From an uncultured Spartobacteria bacterium (GTDB taxonomy: Bacteria; Verrucomicrobiota; Verrucomicrobiia; Chthoniobacterales; Chthoniobacteraceae), in assembly GCA_903929475.1 (NCBI GenBank), contig CAIYUV010000083.1:1-42449 (forward strand): DNA of 42,449 nucleotides. Reading direction: 5' to 3'. Position numbers and translations under genes: made by a program. Below, one piece after another: positions 24,226 to 33,810 of the stretch. The notes under the pieces are model-generated. The model saw only the letters and a list, made by a program, of their open reading frames with translations, did not search any database and was not told the DNA's origin. The number at the start of each line of letters is the position of its first letter. Position 1 is the stretch's first letter.

Positions 24226-25545
24226 ATGCAGCCACGTCGTAAATTCATCAAAACCCTCGCCGGTCTCGCCGCCGCCAGCACCGCGCGCTCATTCGCAGCA
24301 CCCGAGCCAGTTCTCCGTCCGCCGGAAAAACCGACCGGATTCCCAACGATGTGGGTCGGCGCTGTCACCGCCACGGGCGGCGTGGTGAAGACGAAAATTC
24401 CACCCGGTCTGCACCCGCGCCTGCTCGTGCGCGAAGCCGGAGGAGAACCCATCATTTTCACCGCAGAGCCACAACGCGATCCCGCCTCGACCGTGGTGAC
24501 GTTCCATCTCGAACATCTTCGTCCACAGACCGACTACCTCTGCACGCTGGAAGTGAACGGAGCACCAGCAGTCTTTCCACCCGCGATGGTGCGCACTTTT
24601 TCGCCGGAGGGGCAGCCCGCGAATTTCACATTCGCATTTGGCTCCTGTGCACGAACGGGATCACAGCACGCGGTTTTCAACACCATCGCCAGCAAGCGGC
24701 CCGCCGTCCTCATTCACCTCGGCGATTTGCACTACGTGAATATTTCCCGCAACGAACCGCGTCATTTCCGCGCAGCGTGGGACACTGTGCTTTCCTCCAC
24801 CACGCAGGGCGCTCTCTATCGCAACGTCCCGCTCGCATACATCTACGACGACCACGACTTCGGCCCGAACGACAGTGACAATCGCAACCCCGGACGACCT
24901 GCATCGCGCACCGTGTATCGCGAATATATGCCGCACTATCCGCTGCCTGCGGGCGATGGCGACGCGGCGATTCACCAAGCATTCACCGTGGCGCGCGTGC
25001 GTTTCATCCTCACCGATCTGCGCAGCGAGCGCGATGCGGGCAAGACGCCCGACGGGCCCGGCAAGAGCATGATGGGTGCGGCGCAAAAAGAATGGTTCAA
25101 GCGTGAGTTGCTCGAAGCCTCGCGCTCGCACGGCCTCGTCGTGTGGGGCAGCAGCGTCCCGTGGATCGGCACCAAGAGCAACGACTCGTGGCAGGACTAC
25201 ATGGATGAGCGCCGCGAGCTGTGCAATTTCATCGCGCAGCACCGCATCAAAAACCTCTGCATCCTCTGCGGCGACGCCCATATGCTCGCAGCCGATGACG
25301 GTTCGCACAGCGACTACAGCGATTCGCAAAAACTGCGCATCCCCGTTCTCCACGGCTCGGCATTTGATCAAGGCGGCAGCACGAAAGGCGGCCCGTTCAG
25401 CGAGGGCACCTATCTTCCGAAAAGCAACGAAGGCCTCTTCGGCTGGGTCGAAGTGGAGGACGACGGGCAGCGCGTCGCAGTGCGCTTTACCGGGCGAAAT
25501 CAGAACGATGAAGTGAAGGTGGATTTGAATTTCGTAGCCGCGTAG
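24226..25545 (+). CDS. Tat-exported PhoD-like phosphatase
   Basis: A 439-residue protein of the PhoD/metallophosphatase family. The start at 24226 gives a twin-arginine signal (QPRRKFIKTLAGLAAAS), so export is in folded form with metal bound. An N-terminal PhoD_N-like beta domain (residues 40-135) precedes the catalytic domain, with motifs FAFGSCARTG, LIHLGDLHYVN, YIYDDHDFGPNDSD, WGSSVPWIG and LCGDAHMLAAD, which supply the metal-binding Asp/His residues. The likely role is phosphomonoester or phosphodiester hydrolysis outside the cytoplasm. No Pho box was recognised upstream. Confidence 0.92.
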   Translation: MQPRRKFIKTLAGLAAASTARSFAAPEPVLRPPEKPTGFPTMWVGAVTATGGVVKTKIPPGLHPRLLVREAGGEPIIFTAEPQRDPASTVVTFHLEHLRPQTDYLCTLEVNGAPAVFPPAMVRTFSPEGQPANFTFAFGSCARTGSQHAVFNTIASKRPAVLIHLGDLHYVNISRNEPRHFRAAWDTVLSSTTQGALYRNVPLAYIYDDHDFGPNDSDNRNPGRPASRTVYREYMPHYPLPAGDGDAAIHQAFTVARVRFILTDLRSERDAGKTPDGPGKSMMGAAQKEWFKRELLEASRSHGLVVWGSSVPWIGTKSNDSWQDYMDERRELCNFIAQHRIKNLCILCGDAHMLAADDGSHSDYSDSQKLRIPVLHGSAFDQGGSTKGGPFSEGTYLPKSNEGLFGWVEVEDDGQRVAVRFTGRNQNDEVKVDLNFVAA

Positions 25546-25554
25546 CTGAAAGAT

Positions 25555-25640
25555 ATGACGAATGAAGAATGACGGATTCCAAATGCGGCAGACGTGTCGC
25601 GCAGATCATTCGTCATTCGGTATTCTTCATCCGTCATTCC
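25555..25640. repeat. Inverted repeat of GAATGACG-type units
   Basis: The stretch 25555-25580 (ATGACGAATGAAGAATGACGG...) is mirrored at 25606-25640 by CATTCGTCATTCGGTATTC and TTCATCCGTCATTCC. The two sides are built from the same short unit, GAATGACG, in opposite orientation, so an imperfect hairpin can form. It sits between the PhoD-like and polysaccharide-deacetylase genes. Similar GAATGACGA-type repeats occur between genes in many genomes. Confidence 0.5.
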
Positions 25641-25687
25641 TTCTTCCTCCTTGCTCTCCACGCCCTCTCCGTTTTCTGTCCCGCATC

Positions 25688-26506
25688 ATGCTCCGCACAT
25701 TCGCGCTTTCATTTTTCGCGCTCTGCCTTGCCACCTGCGCCGCCGAAACTGCTCCGGCCACAACGCCAGCCACCGCCACATCACGCATCACTTTCACCGA
25801 CTGCAATGTCGAAGGCCCCTTCATCGCGATCACCTTCGACGACGGCCCTCATGGCGGAAATACACCGCGCCTTTTGAAAATGCTGCGCGACCGTGGAATC
25901 CACGCCACGTTTTTCTGCTGTGGCGAATGTGTCGCGCAAAATCCCGAGGTCGCGAAACAGATCGTGGATGAAGGCCATGAAATCGCCAACCACTCGTGGA
26001 ACCACCCACAACTCACCAAACTCAGCACCGAGTCCGTGCGCGACCAGCTCGACCGCACGCACAACGTCATCAAGCAAACCACCGGCGTCACGCCCACGCT
26101 CATGCGTCCGCCGTATGGCGCATTCACCGTGCAGCAGCGCGCTTGGGCGCACGCGACGTGGGGTTACAAGTGCATCCTTTGGGACGTGGACAGCCTTGAC
26201 TGGAAGCACCGCAACCCTGCGAAAACAGAATCCATCATCCTTTCGCAAACACACCGCGGTTCCATCATTCTCTGCCACGACATTCACAAGACGACGATTG
26301 ACGCCATGCCTTCCACGCTGGATGCGCTGATCGCGAAGGGATTCAAATTCGCCACCGTCTCCGATTTGATCAAAATGCACGTCGAAAAACCCGCCGCGCC
26401 AAAAGTCAAACCCGCCAATACGTTGACTGCCAAGGACGCCGCCGGCGTGGTTACCAGCCTCGACGATTTGAAAAAGCAGCCAGCGCCAGCGCCAGTAAAA
26501 CCGTAG
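25688..26506 (+). CDS. Exported polysaccharide deacetylase (NodB domain)
   Basis: A 272-residue protein with a signal peptide (MLRTFALSFFALCLATCA). The NodB domain covers about residues 35-225: motif 1 TFDDGPHGGNTPRLL (both catalytic Asp), motif 2 HEIANHSWNH (metal His-x3-His), motif 3 RPPYGAF, and a final LCHDIH. It probably removes acetyl groups from peptidoglycan or another GlcNAc polymer in the envelope. A basic, proline-rich tail (KPAAPKVKPANT; PAPAPVKP) follows. The start at 25688 is chosen because it directly precedes the signal peptide, after the repeat. It follows the PhoD-like gene. Confidence 0.93.
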   Translation: MLRTFALSFFALCLATCAAETAPATTPATATSRITFTDCNVEGPFIAITFDDGPHGGNTPRLLKMLRDRGIHATFFCCGECVAQNPEVAKQIVDEGHEIANHSWNHPQLTKLSTESVRDQLDRTHNVIKQTTGVTPTLMRPPYGAFTVQQRAWAHATWGYKCILWDVDSLDWKHRNPAKTESIILSQTHRGSIILCHDIHKTTIDAMPSTLDALIAKGFKFATVSDLIKMHVEKPAAPKVKPANTLTAKDAAGVVTSLDDLKKQPAPAPVKP

Positions 26507-26583
26507 CCGCGCCCTTCAACAGCGGACGGATTCTTTTTCGAGACTCGCACTCCCCTCACCTCGCTGGTTGAACATCTTCACCA

Positions 26584-27642
26584 GTGACGCCCGAAGAAAC
26601 CAAAGCAGCCATTTTGTCCGAGGCCGAGGCACTCGGATTCGATCTCTGCCGCATCGCCACCGCCTCCGCGCCACCGCACGCAAAGGAATTTCGCGCATGG
26701 CTGGCAGCGGGAAAACACGGCGAAATGGAATGGCTCGCACGCAATGCCGACCGCCGCACCAACCCGCAGCTCGTGCTGCCCGGCGCACGCAACGCGATCA
26801 TTCTGGCGATGAACTACCGCGCGAAACCCGGCACCCGGCATCCCCAGTTGGGGCGGATTGCGAGCTATGCGCTGGGCGATGACTACCACGAAATCATCGA
26901 ACCCAAGCTCTGGCAGCTCGACGCCTTCCTCCAAAAACTCGGCGGCTCTCAGCGCCAATACGTGGACACAGGCCCCGTGCTGGAACGCGACTTCGCCGCA
27001 CTCGCCGGCCTCGGCTGGCACGGCAAGAGCACGATGCTCATTCACCCGAAGCTCGGCACGTTCTTCTTCCTCGCCGCGATTTTCACCACGCTCGATCTCC
27101 CGCCGGATGAGCCGATGCGCGACCATTGCGGAAAATGCACGCGCTGCATCGTCGCGTGTCCCACTGGTGCCATCACCGCGCCGCAGCAGCTTGATGCGCG
27201 ACTGTGCATCAGCTACCTCACCATCGAAAACAAAGGCTCCATTCCCGAATCGCTCCGCCCCTTGCTCGGCGACCGCATCTACGGTTGCGACGACTGTCTC
27301 GACGCCTGCCCGTGGAATCGCTTCGCCACCGCATCGCGCGAATCCCGCTTCGCCGCGCGCAGCTTCGTCAACACACCGCTCCGCGATTTCCTCGCGCTCG
27401 ACGACACCGCATTCCGCACACTCTTCCACCGCTCCCCCATCAAGCGCATCAAGCGCCGCGGCTTCCTGCGCAACGTCTGCGTCGCCCTCGGCAACATCGG
27501 CACCCGCGACGACCTCCCCGCATTAGCCCGCGCCGCGCAAGACCCCGAGCCGCTCATCGCCGAACACGCACAGTGGGCCGTAAAACAAATCAACGAGCGG
27601 AAGACGGGGAACACCAAAGATAGCGGAACAGTATTGTCTTAG
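26584..27642 (+). CDS. queG: Epoxyqueuosine reductase QueG
   Basis: A 352-residue cobalamin- and Fe-S-dependent enzyme that makes queuosine from epoxyqueuosine in tRNA (position 34). Two 4Fe-4S motifs are seen, CGKCTRCIVACPTGA and CDDCLDACPWN, with the family's DTGPVLERDFAALAGLGWHGK. The C-terminus holds a HEAT-like repeat (FLRNVCVALGNIG; ALARAAQDPEPLIAEHA). The start is GTG at 26584. It is convergent with kdpE, 17 bp apart. Confidence 0.95.
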   Translation: MTPEETKAAILSEAEALGFDLCRIATASAPPHAKEFRAWLAAGKHGEMEWLARNADRRTNPQLVLPGARNAIILAMNYRAKPGTRHPQLGRIASYALGDDYHEIIEPKLWQLDAFLQKLGGSQRQYVDTGPVLERDFAALAGLGWHGKSTMLIHPKLGTFFFLAAIFTTLDLPPDEPMRDHCGKCTRCIVACPTGAITAPQQLDARLCISYLTIENKGSIPESLRPLLGDRIYGCDDCLDACPWNRFATASRESRFAARSFVNTPLRDFLALDDTAFRTLFHRSPIKRIKRRGFLRNVCVALGNIGTRDDLPALARAAQDPEPLIAEHAQWAVKQINERKTGNTKDSGTVLS

Positions 27643-27659
27643 TATGCTTCGTTACGGCC

Positions 27660-28349
27660 CTATGGTTCCTGTGTCGCTGTGAAGCGATACCCTATACCCG
27701 GTTCGGTTTTCAAAAGCGGGTGCGCTGTGCCGGGTTGTTCGATTTTTTTCCGCAAGTTTGCGATATGGACACGGAGGTATTGCCGCTGCTCTTCCGCCTT
27801 AGGACCCCACACTTCTCGGAGTATGTGTTTATGGGTAAGAACGCGCCCTGCATGACGGATAAAGAGGCGCAAAAGTAAATACTCAGTGGCGGTGAGATGA
27901 ACTTCCTGCGCGCCGAGGCGGACGGTTCGTGCGATCAAATCCACGACTAATTTCCCTGCGGTGAAAGCGGCGGTCTCGGCTGCTGGTCGCGCGCGACGCT
28001 GGGCGACACGCAGGCGGGCGAGGAGTTCGGCGGTGCTGAAAGGCTTTGTCACGTAGTCGTCCGCACCCGCGTCGAGCGCTGCGACTTTGTCTTCGTCGCT
28101 ATCGCGCACGCTGAGGATGAGCACGGGCACCTCGCTCCATTCGCGCAGGCGGCGGAGGACATCGAGGCCGCTCGTATCCGGCAGGCCGAGGTCGAGCAGC
28201 ACGACGTCCGGTCGGCGGAATGCGACATCGGCAAGGCCCTGCTGGCCGGTCTCGGCGTCGTGGACGGTGTAGCCTGCGGACTCCAGCGCGACGCGGAGCA
28301 GGCGGCGCATTTGAATTTCGTCGTCAATGATCAGCGCGCTCGGGTTCAT
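27660..28349 (-). CDS. kdpE: KdpE response regulator
   Basis: A 229-residue OmpR-type regulator. The receiver has D9-D10, phospho-acceptor D53 (VVLLDLGLPD) and K102 (YVTKPF). The winged-helix DNA-binding part spans about residues 130-225 (LTATEYLLLRLFIRHAGRVLTHKHILREVWG; LRVHIANLRKKIE). It is coupled to kdpD by a 4-bp overlap (ATGA) and is the last gene of the kdp operon. KdpE activates the pump genes at K+ limitation. Its likely site is the direct repeat at 35645-35662. Confidence 0.95.
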   Translation of the reverse strand: MNPSALIIDDEIQMRRLLRVALESAGYTVHDAETGQQGLADVAFRRPDVVLLDLGLPDTSGLDVLRRLREWSEVPVLILSVRDSDEDKVAALDAGADDYVTKPFSTAELLARLRVAQRRARPAAETAAFTAGKLVVDLIARTVRLGAQEVHLTATEYLLLRLFIRHAGRVLTHKHILREVWGPKAEEQRQYLRVHIANLRKKIEQPGTAHPLLKTEPGIGYRFTATQEP

Positions 28350-30964
28350 GGCTCCGGCAGCTTCATCGGTTCGGGGAGTGGGAGGCGAATGGAAAAGCGT
28401 GCGCCGCCGTCCGCGCGGTTGCGGGCGGTGATGGTGCCGCCGTGCGCCTCGACAAGTCGGCGCGCGATACTGAGCCCGAGCCCGAGCCCGCCACCCGGCT
28501 GGCCTGCGCCGCGATAGAATTTTTCAAACACGCGTTCCTCTTCGCCAGCACGCAGGCCGGGGCCGCGATCCAACACTGCGAATGTGATACCCGCATTTTC
28601 CGCCGTAATTGTGAGTTCGATGGGACCAGTGCTGTAGGTCGCGGCGTTCGTGACGATGAGGCTGAGCGCCTGGGAGATTAGTCCTGCATCCACGAGCACT
28701 GGCGGCAAATCGGGCGTGGCTTGCACTGCGACATCGCGATCTTCCAACTCGGCAAGCACGATGGCGTCGCGCGCCACTTCAGCCGGGTCGCACCACTCGC
28801 GGTTCAGTGAGAGGTGTCCTGATTCGAGGCGCGTGGCATCGAGCAGGTGATTTACCGTGCGTGTGAGCCGTCGAGTGGCCTGGCGCAGTTCAGCACGGTC
28901 GGGCACGGGCTGCTCCAGTGCCGCGCTGAGCGCAGCAATGGGGGTCTTCAATTCATGTGAGACGCTGTCGAAAAGTGTCTTTTGCAACCGTTCCGATTGC
29001 GCCGCCACTTCCGCTGCGCGACTACGCTGCACGGCACGCTCCTTTTCAATGAACACTGCGAGCTGCGCGGCGATGGCATCGAGAAGTTCGCGCTGCTCAT
29101 GCGCGAGCACACCCGGCACCTGCACCGCGAGCACGCCTTCCGCATGGTCGCCAGCGAGCAGCGGAAGGTGCAGTGCGGTGGCATCCGGCAGCGTGTCGGC
29201 GCCGTGTCCGGCGGGCTGTTTTTTTTGGAAAGCCCAGTTCGCCACGCTCTCGTCCTTCGCAGTGAGTTCGAGCGTGCCGTCCGGCTGTGGCACTAGTCCC
29301 GAGGGTTCACGCAACAGCACTGCGATGCGCGCATTGAAAAGCGCCGCCAGTTCCCGTGCGACCACGCGCAGTGCGTGCGTAAGATCCGTGCTCGCGGCGA
29401 GTGCGCGTGTCACGCGGTAGAGCGCGGTGGAGCGCTCTTCGCCGCGCCGTTCGGCGTGCTCGCGTTCGCGCAACCGCGTGGTAAAGTGCCCCACGAACAA
29501 CGCAACCACGAAGTAGCTGCCGAACATCACGAAGTCGTGAAACTGGGTGATGTAAAAAGTGAAGCGCGGAGGGATGAAGAGGTAATTCCACAGCAGTGCA
29601 CTGAGCGTGGCGAGGAAGAGCGTGGGCCCGCGACGGAGCCGCGCAGCGGCAAGCAGCACGGCAAGCAGGTAAAACAATGCGACGGACCAGTAGCCTGTGA
29701 ATTCAAACACGAGCAGCCCTGCAACTGTGACCACCCCCGCGATACCGAGCGCTGTCCCGTATTCCATCCACGGCGGTGGCTGCTTCACCCGACCTGTATC
29801 TGCGGCGGATGTGAGTTCGGATTCCGCTTCGGAACGGATCAGATGCAGATCAATCTCACCGCTATGCTCGATGAGCCAGTCCACAGGAGAGAGCCTGCCC
29901 AGCCAGCGCCGCCACGAATGCACGTGCGGTTTGCCGATGACGATTTGCGTAATGTTGTGCTGCCGCGCGATCCGCAACAGCGTCCCTCCGATATCCACAC
30001 CGGCCGTGGAGATGACTTCCGCGCCTAGCCTGCGTGCGAGGGCGAGATGGTGGTTCAGACGCACCTGTTCCGTCTCACAAAGCACGCGTGGCAACTCAAT
30101 GTTGGCCGCCATCCAACTCGCCTCCATCGTCGCCGCGAGCCGTCGTGTGTAGCGAATGAGTTTTTCTGAAAATGGCGATGCGCTCACGCCGACGAGCAGT
30201 CGATCTCCACTTTTCCACGGCCCGGCGATGCGCTGTGTCTGCATCAATTCGCGCAAGTCGCGGTCCACATGTTCTGCCACGAGGCGCAGTGCCATTTCGC
30301 GGAGAGCAGTCAGATTGCTCTCACGAAAAAATGCGTCCGCAGCGGCGGCGGCCCGGTCGCCGAGATAGACTTTCCCGTCCGCGAGTCGCGCACGGAGTTG
30401 CTCGGGTGTGAGATCAATCAGCACGATCTCGTCAGCGACATCGAGGATCGAATCCGGGACCGTTTCGCGCATCGTAGCGCCGGTGATTTGCCGCACGGTA
30501 TCGCTGCGGCTTTCGACGTGCTGCACGTTCAGTGACGTGAAGACATCAATGCCCGCATCGAGCAGCTCCAGCACGTCTTGGTAACGCTTCGGATGTCGTG
30601 AGCCGGGCGTGTTCGTATGCGCGAGTTCGTCCACGACTGCGAGGCGGGGATGCCACAGCAGAATCGCATCGAGGTCCATCTCATCCAACACCGTGTCGCG
30701 ATATTCCATCTTCGCGCGCGGCACAATGGGCAGGCCTTCGAGCAAGGCCATGGTTTCCGCCCGTCCATGCGTCTCGACAATGCCGATGACCACTTCCTTT
30801 CCCGCCGCCTGCTGCTGTCGTGCGGCTTGCAGCATGGCGAACGTCTTGCCCACGCCGGGGCACATCCCGAAGAAAATCTTCAGCCGTCCACGCCGCGCCA
30901 TCTCTCGCTCCTTCGCGATGGAAGCGAGCAGCACATCCGGGTCTGGGCGCGAGTCGTTGTTCAC
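28346..30964 (-). CDS. kdpD: KdpD osmosensitive K+ sensor histidine kinase
   Basis: An 872-residue sensor. The N-terminal KdpD domain has a Walker A motif (GMCPGVGKT, residues 33-41), followed by a Usp-like domain, four membrane helices (about 400-500), a GAF-like domain, and the kinase core with H670 in SHELKTPIAAL, then N, G1 and G2 boxes (IVTNAATYS, DRGPGLRAGEE, GLGLGLSIA). The start is taken as GTG at 30964, just after the kdpC stop, because ATG codons upstream lie inside kdpC. It is the cognate partner of KdpE. Confidence 0.94.
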   Translation of the reverse strand: MNNDSRPDPDVLLASIAKEREMARRGRLKIFFGMCPGVGKTFAMLQAARQQQAAGKEVVIGIVETHGRAETMALLEGLPIVPRAKMEYRDTVLDEMDLDAILLWHPRLAVVDELAHTNTPGSRHPKRYQDVLELLDAGIDVFTSLNVQHVESRSDTVRQITGATMRETVPDSILDVADEIVLIDLTPEQLRARLADGKVYLGDRAAAAADAFFRESNLTALREMALRLVAEHVDRDLRELMQTQRIAGPWKSGDRLLVGVSASPFSEKLIRYTRRLAATMEASWMAANIELPRVLCETEQVRLNHHLALARRLGAEVISTAGVDIGGTLLRIARQHNITQIVIGKPHVHSWRRWLGRLSPVDWLIEHSGEIDLHLIRSEAESELTSAADTGRVKQPPPWMEYGTALGIAGVVTVAGLLVFEFTGYWSVALFYLLAVLLAAARLRRGPTLFLATLSALLWNYLFIPPRFTFYITQFHDFVMFGSYFVVALFVGHFTTRLREREHAERRGEERSTALYRVTRALAASTDLTHALRVVARELAALFNARIAVLLREPSGLVPQPDGTLELTAKDESVANWAFQKKQPAGHGADTLPDATALHLPLLAGDHAEGVLAVQVPGVLAHEQRELLDAIAAQLAVFIEKERAVQRSRAAEVAAQSERLQKTLFDSVSHELKTPIAALSAALEQPVPDRAELRQATRRLTRTVNHLLDATRLESGHLSLNREWCDPAEVARDAIVLAELEDRDVAVQATPDLPPVLVDAGLISQALSLIVTNAATYSTGPIELTITAENAGITFAVLDRGPGLRAGEEERVFEKFYRGAGQPGGGLGLGLSIARRLVEAHGGTITARNRADGGARFSIRLPLPEPMKLPEP

Positions 30965-30968
30965 GCGC

Positions 30969-31508
30969 CTACTGTGCAGCGTCGAGTGCGAGATTGAGAG
31001 ACAAAACATTCACGCGCGTTTCACCGAAGATTCCCCACTGCGGCCCCTCGGTATGTGCCGCAACGAGCGCGGCGATCTTCCCGGCGGGCAGTTTGCGTTC
31101 GGCAGCGACGCGCGCGATCTGTTGCTGTGCGGCGGCTGGTGAGATGTGCGGATCAAGTCCACTGCCGCTGGCGGTGAGCATTTCGGCTGGAGCGTCGGCT
31201 CCGAACTTGGCACGGCGCTCGGCGATTGATTTGACGAGGTCGGCACTGGTCGGGCCTTTGTTGCTCGCTCCGCTGGCGACCGTCGCGTAGTCGGCGGCGG
31301 ATGGTCGCGGCCAGAAATAGCGCGGGCTATCGGTCTTTTGCGCAAGCAGCGTAGAACCGACGGTTTTGCCGTCGGCCATGATCAGCGAGCCATTCGCTTT
31401 GTCGGCAAATGCCGTGCGGCCGATCAAGGTGACGATGAGCGGATAAAGCGCGCCGGTGAGCAGCGTGAAGACGAGCAGCGCGCGGATTGATTGCAGGATT
31501 GTTTTCAT
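30969..31508 (-). CDS. kdpC: KdpC subunit of the K+-transporting ATPase
   Basis: A 179-residue protein with one N-terminal membrane helix (ALLVFTLLTGALYPLIVTLIG) and a periplasmic domain with YFWPRPSAADY, NKGPTSADLVKS, LTASGSGLDPHISPAAA and PQWGIFGETRVNVLSLNLAL, all typical of KdpC. It bridges KdpA and KdpB. It starts 6 bp after the small orf65, which separates it from kdpB. Confidence 0.95.
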   Translation of the reverse strand: MKTILQSIRALLVFTLLTGALYPLIVTLIGRTAFADKANGSLIMADGKTVGSTLLAQKTDSPRYFWPRPSAADYATVASGASNKGPTSADLVKSIAERRAKFGADAPAEMLTASGSGLDPHISPAAAQQQIARVAAERKLPAGKIAALVAAHTEGPQWGIFGETRVNVLSLNLALDAAQ

Positions 31509-31514
31509 AAGGTT

Positions 31515-31712
31515 TCAGTTGGTGCTGTTGCTATCGGTCGAAGTCGGCAGCGGGTTTTCAATAAAGTATGTCCAGAACGGCGGATCGGGCTGCGGTTCCC
31601 CGTCTCCATCGGATTCCGCAGACATTGGCGGCGGCGGATTTCGAAACTCCGCCCAATGCACCAGCACGATGGAGCGGCGCAGTAAAGTTTGGAGTAGCAG
31701 CGAGGCAGTCAT
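31515..31712 (-). CDS. Small gene between kdpB and kdpC (orf65)
   Basis: A 65-residue open frame, on the operon strand, 3 bp after the kdpB stop and 6 bp before the kdpC start; the packing strongly suggests a true gene of the operon. Residues 1-20 are amphipathic (MTASLLLQTLLRRSIVLVHW) and the rest is Pro- and Asp-rich (NPPPPMSAESDGDGEPQPDPP). KdpF, the known small Kdp protein, is about 29 residues, very hydrophobic and lies before kdpA, so this is not a classical KdpF. Its function is unknown. No Shine-Dalgarno sequence is obvious, so translational coupling is likely if it is expressed. Confidence 0.5.
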   Translation of the reverse strand: MTASLLLQTLLRRSIVLVHWAEFRNPPPPMSAESDGDGEPQPDPPFWTYFIENPLPTSTDSNSTN

Positions 31713-31715
31713 GGT

Positions 31716-33791
31716 TCATGCGAGGTGGAGAGCGACCAGGATGAGGTCTATGAGCTTGATGCCGACGAACGGCGCGATGAGGCCGCCGATCCCGTAGATG
31801 AGCACGTTGCGCCGGAGCACGATGGCCGCGCCCTCGGCGCGGTATTTTACGCCGGCCAGGGCAAACGGGATCAGCGCGACGATGATGAGCGCGTTGAAGA
31901 TGACCGCGCTCAGGATGGCGCTTTGCGGACTGTGCAGATGCATCACATTCATCGCGGAGAGCGGGCCGGTGGTGCTGGCGCTGGCTGCATAGAGCGCGAG
32001 GAACATCGCAGGGAGGATGGCGAAGTATTTCGCCACGTCGTTGGCGATGCTGAAGGTGGTGAGCGCGCCGCGGGTCATCAGGAGTTGTTTTCCGATCTCG
32101 ACGATCTCGATGAGCTTCGTCGGGTTGCTGTCGAGGTCCACCATGTTGCCGGCTTCGCGTGCAGCCTGCGTGCCGGTGTTCATCGCGACGCCCACATCAG
32201 CCTGTGCGAGTGCGGGTGCGTCGTTGGTGCCGTCGCCGGTCATGGCGACGAGGCGTCCGGCGGCTTGCTCCTCGCGGATGCGGCGAAGTTTGTCCTCGGG
32301 CGTTGCCTGCGCCATGAAGTCATCCACGCCCGACTCTGCGGCGATGGCGCCGGCGGTGAGCGCGTTGTCGCCGGTGATCATCACGGTGCGAATGCCCATT
32401 TTACGAAGCTGCGCGAAGCGTTCCTTGATGCCGCCTTTGACCACGTCCTTAAGTTCGATGACGCCGAGCGCCTGCGCGTCACCTGCGACGACGAGCGGAG
32501 TCGCACCACGACGGGAGATTTCTTCCACGACTTTCGAGACGGCGGGCGGGTAAGTGCCGCCGAGGGATTTGATGTGTGCCTCCAACGCCTGCGCCGCGCC
32601 TTTGCGGATGCTCGTGGCTTCCTGGCCTTCGCGCGCTGGCACGTCCACGCCGCTCATGCGCGTCTGCGCGGTGAATGGGATGAACGTGGCGTTCAGCTCG
32701 TGCATGTCGCGGGCACGGAGGTTGAATTTTTCCTTCGCCAGCACGACGACGCTGCGGCCCTCGGGCGTTTCGTCGGCAAGAGACGCGAGCTGCGCGGCAC
32801 CGGCGAGGTCATTTTCCTCGACACCCGGCGCAGGGTGAAAGGCGACGGCCATGCGGTTGCCCATCGTGATCGTGCCGGTCTTGTCGAGCAGCAGCACATC
32901 AATATCGCCAGCGGCCTCGACCGAGCGGCCCGAGGTGGCGAGGACGTTGCGGCGCACCAAGCGGTCAATGCCGCTGATGCCGATGGCGCTGAGCAGGCCG
33001 CCGATGGTCGTGGGAATAAGGCACACGATGAGCGCGACGAGCACGGGCAGCGTGACGTTCACCACGCCGCTCTGTCCGGCCTGCGCCTCGGCGAAGTGCG
33101 CGAAGGACGGCAGCGTGAGCACAGCGAGCAGGAAGACCGCGGTGAGGCAGACGAGCAGGATGCCGAGCGCGATCTCGTTCGGGGTCTTCTGACGCGTCGC
33201 GCCTTCGACGAGCGCGATCATGCGATCTATAAAGGTGTGGCCCTGTTCGCTGGTGACGCGAATGACGATTCGGTCGCTCAGCACGCGCGTGCCGCCGGTG
33301 ACAGCGCTGCGGTCGCCGCCGCTTTCGCGGATGACGGGCGCGCTTTCACCGGTGATTGCGGATTCGTCCACGCTGGCGATGCCTTCGATGACTTCGCCAT
33401 CGGCGGGAATCACTTCGCCCACCTCGCAAACAACGGTGTCGCCCTTGCGCAGCTCGCCTGCGGCAATCTTGTCTTCACGACCATCGCGCAGTCGGCGCGC
33501 GGTCGTGGTCGTGCGCATCTTGCGCAGCGCAGCAGCCTGGGCCTTGCCGCGGCCCTCGGCGATGGCCTCGGCGAAATTCGCAAAAAGCACGGTGAACCAC
33601 AGCCAGAGCGCGAGCTGGAAGACGAAGCCGCTCGGCTCTCGGAGCAGCACGATGGTCGTGGCGATGCTACCGAGCCAGACGACGAACATCACCGGGTTGC
33701 GCCATTGCACGCGCGGGTCGAGTTTGCGCAGCGAATCGAGCAGCGCGGGACGGATGAGCGCGGGGTCGAAGACGGATGATTTGGTTTTCAT
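31716..33791 (-). CDS. kdpB: KdpB catalytic P-type ATPase subunit
   Basis: A 691-residue P-type ATPase. Visible are the A-domain TGES (147-150), the phosphorylation motif DKTGT with D303, the nucleotide-binding domain ([19 protein letters not shown]) and the hinge motif [20 protein letters not shown], with membrane helices at both ends. The length is normal. Ser150 within TGES is the residue phosphorylated for inhibition in the family. It hydrolyses ATP to drive K+ through KdpA. It starts 19 bp after kdpA. Confidence 0.97.
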   Translation of the reverse strand: MKTKSSVFDPALIRPALLDSLRKLDPRVQWRNPVMFVVWLGSIATTIVLLREPSGFVFQLALWLWFTVLFANFAEAIAEGRGKAQAAALRKMRTTTTARRLRDGREDKIAAGELRKGDTVVCEVGEVIPADGEVIEGIASVDESAITGESAPVIRESGGDRSAVTGGTRVLSDRIVIRVTSEQGHTFIDRMIALVEGATRQKTPNEIALGILLVCLTAVFLLAVLTLPSFAHFAEAQAGQSGVVNVTLPVLVALIVCLIPTTIGGLLSAIGISGIDRLVRRNVLATSGRSVEAAGDIDVLLLDKTGTITMGNRMAVAFHPAPGVEENDLAGAAQLASLADETPEGRSVVVLAKEKFNLRARDMHELNATFIPFTAQTRMSGVDVPAREGQEATSIRKGAAQALEAHIKSLGGTYPPAVSKVVEEISRRGATPLVVAGDAQALGVIELKDVVKGGIKERFAQLRKMGIRTVMITGDNALTAGAIAAESGVDDFMAQATPEDKLRRIREEQAAGRLVAMTGDGTNDAPALAQADVGVAMNTGTQAAREAGNMVDLDSNPTKLIEIVEIGKQLLMTRGALTTFSIANDVAKYFAILPAMFLALYAASASTTGPLSAMNVMHLHSPQSAILSAVIFNALIIVALIPFALAGVKYRAEGAAIVLRRNVLIYGIGGLIAPFVGIKLIDLILVALHLA

Positions 33792-33810
33792 GGTAGTATG
33801 GATTGGAGAG

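Noticed and set aside
31725-33779. 684-codon open frame on the plus strand
   Set aside because: It lies exactly antisense to kdpB, whose P-type ATPase motifs are complete. Long antisense frames are common in GC-rich genes.
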